Assembly (NCBI GenBank): GCA_011503125.2
Contig: WWBZ02000082.1
Location: 1,240,001 to 1,304,000, forward strand
Reading direction: 5' to 3'
DNA: 64,000 bases
Origin: Botryosphaeria dothidea
Lineage: Eukaryota > Ascomycota > Dothideomycetes > Botryosphaeriales > Botryosphaeriaceae
Below, in pieces: positions 55,754 to 64,000 of this stretch. The notes beneath the pieces are model-generated. The model was given only the letters and a program-made list of their open reading frames with translations. It did no database searches and was not told where the DNA came from. The translations under genes were made by a program, and so were the position numbers. Numbering within the stretch: the stretch's first letter is position 1; each line of letters opens with the position of its first letter.

Positions 55754-58522
55754 ATGCTGTTTACCTCTCCGAGAAACCTTCACTACCCCATCACCGTCAC
55801 GAAGCTTCTGCAGAAACAGGATGACAAGGTGAAGAGGTTCGCGAAGCTCTTCTCATACTACTATACAACTTCTGTGACGGAAGTTGATGAGTTCGGCCAG
55901 GAACACCAGGTCAATAAGAAGTTCCCGGCGGATTTCCAGGCCGAGAAGGAAGGCACCCTGCGGAGATGGTTCATCAGGGAAGGAGACGTCATCCGTCGCG
56001 AAGGGTGAGTACAACCCGCCGCTGTTCCGCTGGTCCGGGTCCATCTGCTTTTGCTGACGCCTTACAGTGTGAAGCTCGTCGAGCTTGATGAGGAATGCCG
56101 GCATGAAATCCAATTCGCCGGCATGTGCGCCAATTGTGGGAAACCCATGGACGAGTACGTGAATACCGCCGCATGCATGTCCCCTTTGTACTGCTAACAT
56201 TGAGACTGTCAGGGTGAGCTTCAACACCACCGTTCTCGATAAGGAACGTGCTACCGTCGTCCGAGCCCACGGCAGCACTGCACTTAAAATCAGCGAAGAC
56301 GTCGCCATCCGTGCGGAAGAAGAAGCGAAACGCCGTCTCCTGTCCAACAGAAAGCTATCCTTGGTCGTAGATTTGGACCAGACCATCATCCATGCTACAG
56401 TCGATCCAACCGTAGCTGAGTGGCAAAAGGACCCGGACAATCCGAACTATAATGCTGTAAAGGACGTTCAGTCGTTCCAGCTCCTAGACAATGGCCCGGG
56501 TGGGAGAGGATGTTGGTACTACATCAAGCTGAGACCTGGCTTACGGGAGTTTTTGGAGAACATTTCAAAGTTCTATGAGCTGCACATCTACACGATGGGA
56601 ACGCGGGCGTATGCGCAGAATATCGCCAAGATCGTCGATCCCAATCGTAAGATCTTTGGTGACAGGATTCTCAGTCGAGACGAGAGCGGTAGCTTGACGG
56701 TCAAAACTCTCCACCGTATCTTCCCTGTGGATACCAAGATGGTAGTCATCATTGATGACAGAGGTGATGTCTGGAGTTGGAGCAATAACCTGGTCAAGGT
56801 GACACCGTATGACTTCTTCGTGGGCATTGGCGACATCAACAGCAGTTTTCTCCCAAAGCGACAAGACATTCCCCCAGCGGAACCAGTCAAGCCACTTCCC
56901 CCGACTTCTGCACCTGAGGAAGAACCCAAGCAGGAACCCGACGCACCGACAGAAGACAAGACGAACGGACCTATGGCAACTCCGATGATGCCGGTGACGG
57001 AAGAAAAGCTCACTCCCTCTCCGCTCAAGATTCAGCTACCTCCCAAGCCCAATGGTGAAACAACTTCACTCGAGGAGCAGCTCGTTGCCATGAGCGGGGG
57101 CGACAACCCCGAGCTGTTGAAGGTGCAAACGAACGAACAAAACGAGAAGATAGCCACACAGATGGAGGACAAGCCGCTATTACGTAGGCAAGAGATTCTC
57201 GACAAGGCTGACAAGGAGGCTGCCGAGAAGGAGCAAAGCCCCGAGAGTGGCGATGAAACGCCCAGTGATACTCACAGACGCCATAACCTTCTGCATGATG
57301 ACGACGACGAGCTCAGATACCTCGAAGCCAACCTGCGGAATGTTCATCAACGCTTCTACGAAGGATACGAGAAGAGCAGATCCGGCGCCCAAGGAGCAAG
57401 GCTTGCCCAGCTCAAAGGGGAAAAGAGTCCGAAGAAGCGTCCGATTGACGACCTTGAAAACGTACCGGACATTGGCACCATCATACCAAAAATGAAACGA
57501 AGCGTCCTCAAGGGTGTCTCCATCGTTTTCTCCGGAGTAGTACCGTTGGGTACAAACATTCAAGCGTATGTATTCTGTTTCTTCTACGGCCCGAGCATCC
57601 ATCTTGACATCTCCGCAGTTCCGAGTATGCCGTCTGGGCAAAGAGTTTCGGCGCCGGGGTGTCGGAGACCATCAACAAGAAAACAACCCACGTTGTCGCA
57701 GCAAGAAATCGGCGGACTCAAAAGGTTCGGCAGGCAGCTCGTCACCCGCAGATCAAGATCGTGACCGTGGATTGGCTGAAGGAGTGTTTCGTGAGGTGGC
57801 AACGGGTATCGGAAGGGCCCCACATCATCCATGTGGAGCCTGATGAGCGCGGCCCGCTTGCGTCGCAGGGCTCTCCGTTTGATCCATTTGAGGACCTCGA
57901 CGATGGCACTGTGATGTCCTCATCGGATGAGGATGCTGCAATTGAAAATACAGAACTCGAGGATGCCGTCGATGGAGACACAGTCAGTGACGACGAGCTG
58001 GAAGAAATGATGCCCACGTCGCCAGTCGATGAGAACGAGATCTTTTTGGACGACACTGACCGGGAAGAGCTCGAAAAGGAGCTCGCAGAATTCCTGGACG
58101 ACGAGAGCGATACGGACGGCGAAGCAAGCGAGCAGTCGGATGGTTTCGAATCCGATGCAAGCGCTCGCACCGGGTCGTCAACCAAGAGTATGCAGAAGAA
58201 GCGGAAGCGGAATCCGAACTCGGCGGAGAACTCGGAAGCCAGTGACAGCGACTCTAACATGACCGACGACGGAACTGTCAGCATAGCGGGGTCTAAGCTC
58301 CAACGGCGGAAGAAGCGGGCTCTAGAGCGGGTGACCAGTTTGACCAATGTCGCAATCGTCGAGCACTCCTCTGGCCTTCCCAGTCCGGACACGACTGGTC
58401 CGGAGGAAGGGCAGGAAGATGCTAGCCAAGCGCATGGACCGAATGCCGACGAAGACGACGACGCATTGGAAGCGGAGCTGTTGGCTGAGTTCGAGAAAGA
58501 CGAGGACGAGGTCGAGGCTTGA
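55754..58522 (+). CDS. fcp1: RNA polymerase II CTD phosphatase Fcp1
   Basis: Four exons: 55754-56004, 56068-56154, 56213-57565 and 57619-58522, encoding 864 aa. The introns are 63, 58 and 53 bases with consistent phases. Domain order is that of Fcp1: an N-terminal biotinyl-like region with CANCGKPMDE, the FCPH domain with the catalytic signature D166-L-D168-Q-T170, followed by YYIKLRPGLREFLE, YTMGTRAYA and IIDDRGDVW, then a proline-rich linker, a BRCT domain (GVSIVFSGVVPLGTN ... IKIVTVDWLKECF) and a long acidic C-terminal tail with a basic KKRKR patch. Role: removes phosphate from the RNA polymerase II C-terminal repeats so polymerase can be recycled. Nuclear, essential, intact. Confidence 0.95.
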
Positions 58523-59855
58523 GTGTGGACCGCAGGTCGTTGATCTGCGTGTGGCACACTCCAAACGAACAGTCACTCAAAGCTTGACAACGGGAGCGTT
58601 GCAGGCACGTTAGGGGCGGGTATCTCCGCACTTTATAGGATCTTGTCTTGTCCTGTAGCGGGACCACGGGTGTACATCCTTGCGAGACTTTACTTCTGTA
58701 CGACAACAGCGATGACGACTGCTTGGGAAGGGGGCGCTCAATCACGCACAGCCTGCATAGCGCGGAGTTCAGGGCTCAGGGATCTCGAAGGCTGGAGTTT
58801 GGCGGGAATTGGGATTGACAGGGCTACGACGGGCGGGTGGATCATCTCTTTGACGCGTGTAGCACTCTGGAGAGGCGAGGGGATACATGGCGTGGGCGCT
58901 GATTGACGAGCTGCACCGCCGTCTGGCTGGATGCATCTTGTAAGCAAATCGCTGTTAGACTATCCCGCTAGACGGCGCATCCCACCAGGAGTCGCGGCGG
59001 GTTAATCAGCGGCGCGCCGCATAGAGTAGCTCAATCGATTTGATGACATTTTTGGCTTCACGGGCGCCGGCGGTCCCCTGCGCGCGCGCCTCGCGATGAG
59101 TTGTCGCGGGCTAGAGATTCTCAGGCGGACGGTCACGGGCCATGGGGAGGCGTCTGGGCTGGGCCTGTGCGCTTGAGATGAGGAGGATGTTGGACAGGGA
59201 GCCATGCGCGCCGCGGCCCCTGTCGAACGTGCAACGGCAAACGGGCGCCATGCTGCCTTGGACCGGGGCGCTGGGCTGGGGTGGCGCCGGTTTTGATTTT
59301 CGCGCCCAAGTTGCGCCACTTTTCGAGTCAGTGGGCGGATTAGCAGCGTGGAAAGATTGCTCCAGCCGGCATGCAGGCCGAGCAGCCTGAACCAACTCCA
59401 GGCAAAATGGTCTGACTTTCTCCACGCAGCCACAAATCGTATGTTGCGCCAGCGCGCATGTCGAAACGAGCCTGCAGGCACGCGCGCCCTACCGCGGAGT
59501 GCGGCCAAGGCCCAGAGGCCTGGGGGCTTCCGTCATGGTGCCCGTTTCTCGTGCGGATAAAATATTGACTGTTTCTCGCGCCTCCTCTGCCCTGCGCGTG
59601 CTGCTTACTCGTTCTTCTCTCTTTCCCCTCTTTCCCTTCTTCTCCTCCTCCTCGCGTTGCCTGCCTGCTGCTGCTGTACGCCCGTTGCCTGCTGTTGTCC
59701 GCCTCCACGTCAGGATCCAAGTGCAAAGCCCGCTCGTCAATCCTTCCCTACCGCGCCGCAGCCGCAGCACGCGAACTCCCACTTTACGCTGACTCTCTCT
59801 TTGCCACTTCTTTTGCTTTCGCGCGGAACGGCAGCAGCCTGCGCAAGCCAGCAAG
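58523..59855. other. Intergenic region
   Basis: About 1.33 kb. The right end (59580-59680) is rich in CT runs, typical of fungal promoters. Overlapping frames on the minus strand are not supported. Confidence 0.55.
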
Positions 59856-61887
59856 ATGTTGACCAAGGCCACCGGTCTGTCGATTGAGATATGGGCTATG
59901 GTAGTCGACTATGTGAGTGCTACTCGCCGGGGGGCAAGCAAGCCCACACACGGCTTGCAGACCCCGCACGCCACGGCGCATGGCGGCAGACAAGGTATGC
60001 TGACGAATTGGCACACGAAATAGGTCCTCCGCCCTACGGACCTCAAGAGCCTCTGCCTCACGTGCAAGCAGCTGCACCAGATCGCGGTGCGCAACCTGTA
60101 CCGCGAGGTGACGCTGGACGTGGGCAGCACCGCCGATCTCAACCTGGGCGCCTTCCTGAACCCGCGCAACATCGGCCTGCACTACATCCGCCGCTTGCAC
60201 ATCTACCTGGCCGAGGTCGAGGAGAAGCGGAACCAGCTACAGCAGGCCCACTTCGCCGTGCGCATGATTTTGGAATTCCTGCCCGAAAACATCCTGGAGC
60301 GCTTCTCGTGGCACCCATGGCAGCCCTTCTCGGCCGACAATCTGTTGCTGCTGTACCGGAAGCAGCGCCAGATGACCTGGCTCGAGGGTATTTCGCTCGA
60401 CAAGAACATCCTCGAGCAGCTGGAGAATTCGGACGATTTGAAACGCATCGCCGAGCATACCCGGACCCTGGGCTTGTATCCCGATAGCGGAGAGGTGCTG
60501 GATCTGTGCAACATTCTCCTGCAGAAGAACAAGAAGGTCGACAAACTTATTGTCAATGCCAGCTTCCATCCCGCCATGAGCTCCTTCTCTCCCCGGGAGC
60601 TGCACGATTCCAGCACCGGGCCCGGGCTCATCACATCGAGGTTGTTTGGCCATATGATTCCTCTTGAGCACTGCAAACCGTTGGCCCTGACAGAGCTCAC
60701 GCTGCAAAACGTGCACCTGCGGTATTCCGCTGAGACGTGGTGCCGCGCCATCAAGTTCTCCGCGCTCAAGAAGCTGGCGATTTTCGACTGCCCTGGAGCG
60801 TGCACCTTGTTCGCGGAGCTGAGCAAGCCGACCAAGCTGCCCTCGAACCTCGAGACTCTGGAGTTCAAGCATGAGGACAACCGGGAAAGCGACGCCTTGC
60901 ACGCGCTTGACAACTTTTTGTGCCTGGTAACAGGGCTCAAGGCGATTACTATCGACATCAGCAATGTCAAGGAGCTTCCCGCCGCGGCCGGCATCATCAG
61001 GCACGGCAAGACACTCAAGCTGCTCAACGTGCACGCCAACGCCGCGGATCTGCTGGAAGATGAGTACGTTTACGGCAGCATGGACTTCGAGGCGATCTGC
61101 AGGGAATGCTCGGAGCTGGAGCAGATGTCCATCGGCTTTCCCGCCACCAGCATCGTCGCGGACAAGAGCGACAGCTTCTCCGCCTTCGAGGTAAGCCAAG
61201 CCTCAGACCGCTAACTCCTCAGCCACAGCCCACATCCCCAAGCCTTAGCATCATGCCGTCCCTTCCACCGCTCAATCCACACAGACGCAACGCCAGCGCA
61301 CCGTGGCCGGTTTCCCTGACTGACATGTGAAACAACAGTCCGCGCTCAACTACCTCCCCAAGCTCGTCGCCCTCAACATCACCACCTGGCCCAAGAACGG
61401 CAGCACCCTCGGCTCGCCCCTCCCCCGCAACATCTACGCCCTGCTCGTCCAGAACGTCGCCCAGTCCATCCTCTACTCGCACCATCCCGTCCAACCTCAC
61501 CACGACGACGCCCACAGCGACACCGACTCCATCATCACCGCCGTAGAGCATCACCACCATCACGGCCACAGCCACCACCACCACCCGCGCAGCTCCCACC
61601 TCAACCTCATCGCCTTCGGCAGCACCGACGCCCAGACCGCCGCGCACCCCGTCGACGAGGCCCGCGCCACCCAGCTCATTTTCGTCAAGGGGCGCCAGGT
61701 TGGCCCGTTCGGCGAGGAGGCGCCGCTGGCGGTCGGCGTGAAGGGCCGGCTGCGGGGCTACGTGGAGCCCCGCAGCGAGGTGCTGGATTTCGGCTTGGCG
61801 AGAGCCAGGAAGATGCCGTCGGGGGGCGACGAGCTGTCCGGGCTCGGCGGGGCGGGGGGAATGGGCGTGGGGTGGTTGGCGAATTGA
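59856..61887 (+). CDS. F-box-like leucine-rich-repeat protein
   Basis: Three exons, 59856-59912, 60024-61190 and 61339-61887, encoding 590 aa. The introns (111 and 148 bases) have GTGAGT/GTAAGC donors and matching phases. The N-terminus (LSIEIWAMVVDYVLRPTDLKSLCLTCKQLHQIAVRNLYRE, split by intron 1) is the helix pattern of a fungal F-box, followed by irregular leucine-rich repeats (LTELTLQNVHL, LKKLAIFDC, LETLEFKHE, LKLLNVHAN). The last exon has a histidine-rich loop (about 15 His within 30 residues near 61550-61595), possibly metal binding or simple repeat expansion. By family it would be a substrate adaptor of an SCF ubiquitin ligase; the substrate is unknown. Confidence 0.82.
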
Positions 61888-62555
61888 GGAGGGGTGGGTT
61901 TTGCGATAGGAGGGCGTTTTTGAGAGGACTGCGCCGTCTTTGCATTTCGGATTGTTTATTTTTTTTTTTTTGGTTTTTTGAAGCACACGGAAAAGAGCAT
62001 GTTTTTTATGGCGCGACGGCTTTGAATACGGCTGCATCTATTAGGATGGCGGGCATCAGCGTGCTTTTTTAACACGCAAAGAAGGTTGCTTTTAGGGTTT
62101 GGTGCTGGAGTCCGGACGGACGATATCCTTGATTTGAGGGATAAATTTACTAGTAATTGGGGGAAAGGGGCACAATAGGTGGTGGTGACAGCTGCGCAGA
62201 ATTGAGTAAGAGTGAGAGCGTGAATAGTCTGCTGAGTGTAAGATAAGTGCGTGTGCATTTAATGCGAAACGATTCGAGGAGATGAGCAAAGACATCTACA
62301 TAGCGGTACGCGCTGAGTGGATTCAACTAGTTCACTGTCCAACGACTGCAGAACACCAACATTGCATCTACCTGCCCTGTTCTACATCCCCGGGCGGTGA
62401 GCCCGTTAGTCATCAAAAAAGTTGGATTTTGCCGCGGCCCGTCTCTCCATCACAAAAAAATTCGGGACCGCCAACACACGCTGCACGCGCAACATCACCA
62501 CAGCACATTCGGAGCAGGCGCGCCCCCCTCAATACAGCTCCAAATCCCCGCAAAA
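61888..62555. other. Intergenic region
   Basis: 668 bases with a T-rich run at about 61958-61979 (3' region of the F-box gene) and the promoter of the next gene. Confidence 0.55.
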
Positions 62556-63695
62556 ATGGCCGCCGCAAAACCCGACACCTCCCTCCCCTCCCTCCTCTCC
62601 AACCTCACCGCCTCCCTCACTTCGGCGACCGAACCGATACCCACCGCCGCCGATGACGATGCCGCCGCGCTCGCGCCCAAGGACGGCATCTCCCTCCTCA
62701 ACGTCAAGAACGAGCTGCTCGTGTCGTACCTCCAAAACCTCGTCTTCCTGATCCTGCTCAAACTGCGCAACAACGACAAGACCGGCGCCAACAAGGACGA
62801 GGAATTCGGCGACGCAGACACGGTCGTGAAGAAGCTGTGCGAGCTGCGCCTGTACCTCGAGAAGGGCGCGCGCCCGCTCGAGGGCAAGCTCAAGTACCAG
62901 ATCGACAAGGTCGTGCGGGCGGCGGACGACGCGGCGCGCGCGGACGAGGCGCAGAACAAGGCGGCGGCGGCGTCGCCGTCGTCGGACGCCGCGCCGAAGA
63001 GAAAAACAGCGGAGGATGGCGACAGCGAGGACGAGTCGGCCAGCGACGCAGACGAGGACATCGACGAGCTGGCGTACCGCCCCAATCCGGCCGCCTTCGC
63101 GCGCAGCGCTGCGCAGCAGGACGAGGAGGAGAAGAAGAAGACGACGGCGAGGGAGGAGGCCGGCGATGGCATCTACCGGCCCCCGCGCATCACGGCGACC
63201 GCCATGCCCGAGGACCTGCCGCGTCGTGGCGGCCCGCGCGACGACGATGGGCGGAGCGGTCCGCGTCGCGCTGCTGCCATCGACGAGTTCGTCGACGAGC
63301 ACCTGTCGGCCGCGCCCGTCGCGCAGCCCAGCATCGGCTCGAACGTCGTGGCGGGCGGGCGGCGCATCAAGAGCGCGAAGGAGCGCGCGGACGAGGAGGA
63401 GCGGAGGGTGTATGAGGAGACGAATTTCGTGCGCTTGCCGAAGGTTGGGAAGAAGGAGCGCGCGCAGCAGGCGAGGAGGGATAGGGGCGCGTTTGGTGGG
63501 GAGGAGTGGAGGGAGCTTGGCGCGGGTGTGGATAGGATTGAGAGGCTGACGAGGAAGACGGGCGAGAGGACGGGGGCGAAGGGCGCGTTGGAGAAGAGTA
63601 GGAAGAGGGCGGTGGAGGATGGACCGAGGGGGTCGGGCGCGGAGGCGGGTGCTATGTTTGCGAAGAGGAGGAAGGTGGTGAACAAGAGGAAGTAG
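62556..63695 (+). CDS. lcp5: Lcp5/neuroguidin, Sas10/Utp3 family ribosome biogenesis factor
   Basis: Single exon, 379 aa, from the ATG in AAAAATGGCCGCC. The Sas10/Utp3/C1D domain lies at about residues 45-130 (KDGISLLNVKNELLVSYLQN, then LELRLYLEKG-type helix LCELRLYLEKGARPLEGKLKYQ). After an acidic middle comes the family's conserved YRPNPAAFAR and DGIYRPPRITATAMPED, then a basic C-terminus ending in KRRKVVNKRK. Known role: component of the U3 snoRNP/small-subunit processome in the nucleolus, needed for 18S rRNA processing. The second half has runs of GAG/AAG codons. Intact. Confidence 0.93.
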   Translation: MAAAKPDTSLPSLLSNLTASLTSATEPIPTAADDDAAALAPKDGISLLNVKNELLVSYLQNLVFLILLKLRNNDKTGANKDEEFGDADTVVKKLCELRLYLEKGARPLEGKLKYQIDKVVRAADDAARADEAQNKAAAASPSSDAAPKRKTAEDGDSEDESASDADEDIDELAYRPNPAAFARSAAQQDEEEKKKTTAREEAGDGIYRPPRITATAMPEDLPRRGGPRDDDGRSGPRRAAAIDEFVDEHLSAAPVAQPSIGSNVVAGGRRIKSAKERADEEERRVYEETNFVRLPKVGKKERAQQARRDRGAFGGEEWRELGAGVDRIERLTRKTGERTGAKGALEKSRKRAVEDGPRGSGAEAGAMFAKRRKVVNKRK

Positions 63696-64000
63696 AGTGT
63701 TTGGGATGTGTGTTTGCGGAGAAACCGTGAGGGGCATTCGGATGCTCCTACTGGGGATGAAGTTGTTGTTCAGCATTTATATGGCGTTTAGGCTTTCAAA
63801 CTCTACGAGAGTAAAAGGAAAGAATACACAAAAGTAGCTGTTTGGAGTGGGATACCCCCGAAAGGCTCATCCATCTTCAATTTATCTTTCTGACTGGCAG
63901 GCTTGACATGTTCCATCTCCTGTGGTGCTCATGTCTCAAGAAGGATGTATGCTATGAATTGCTCAGAGGACGCTCATTTGCATTCAAATTTGCAACTTGA
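63696..64000. other. 3' flank at window end
   Basis: 305 bases after the Lcp5-like gene; nothing recognised. Confidence 0.5.

Noticed and set aside
62529..63776. 415-aa minus-strand frame over the Lcp5-like gene
   Set aside because: Mirror of a highly biased coding sequence; leucine/arginine/proline-rich with no family signature.
1..64000. CRISPR arrays, rRNA or tRNA genes, bacterial operons
   Set aside because: No regularly spaced repeats, no cloverleaf or rRNA sequence recognised by eye, and gene structure is clearly that of an ascomycete. A tRNAscan run could still find a tRNA I missed.

Overview
The window is nuclear DNA of a filamentous ascomycete. The evidence is short GT-AG introns (about 45-165 bases), Zn(II)2Cys6 regulators, a HET-domain protein, RTA1-like and EXPERA membrane proteins, many secreted hydrolases, and conserved eukaryotic genes at the right end. 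A secreted polyglycine hydrolase and small cysteine-rich secreted proteins suggest a plant-associated fungus, perhaps a dothideomycete; that placement is inference.

Left part (0-16.4 kb): a polyglycine-hydrolase-type secreted protease and a GH35 beta-galactosidase are both intact. A very large CorA-like membrane protein gene follows on the minus strand (5995-10919). It is broken by a 166-base terminal-inverted-repeat element, in-frame stops and frameshifts. Two small secreted cysteine-rich proteins and an intact Zn(II)2Cys6 regulator come next.

Middle part (16.4-48.6 kb): intact and decayed genes alternate. Intact genes are an EXPERA/EBP-like sterol isomerase relative, a secreted beta-propeller lactonase-like protein, a short-chain dehydrogenase, a monocarboxylate-type MFS transporter, a HET-domain protein and a large Zn(II)2Cys6 regulator. 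Damaged genes are an RTA1-like protein (one frameshift), a TRI12-like MFS transporter (one in-frame TAG), an APT1-like esterase relic, a truncated membrane protein ending at a second copy of the inverted-repeat element, a second Zn(II)2Cys6 regulator, a sterol-glucosyltransferase-like gene and a GH3 beta-glucosidase. The intact regulator at 14.9 kb and the broken one at 41 kb are related to each other.

Right part (48.6-64 kb): a gene-poor stretch of about 3 kb, a secreted HNH nuclease, then a conserved core block: cytoplasmic asparaginyl-tRNA synthetase, the RNA polymerase II CTD phosphatase Fcp1, an F-box-like leucine-rich protein and the Lcp5/neuroguidin ribosome-biogenesis factor. All of these are intact.

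The best result of the hunt is the inverted-repeat element. Copy A (10446-10611) has a 5-base target duplication. Removing the element and one copy of the duplication rejoins the two halves of a coding exon in one frame. Copy B (27004-27169) is about 97% identical, has no target duplication, and marks the broken end of another gene. No CRISPR array and no tRNA or rRNA gene was recognised.
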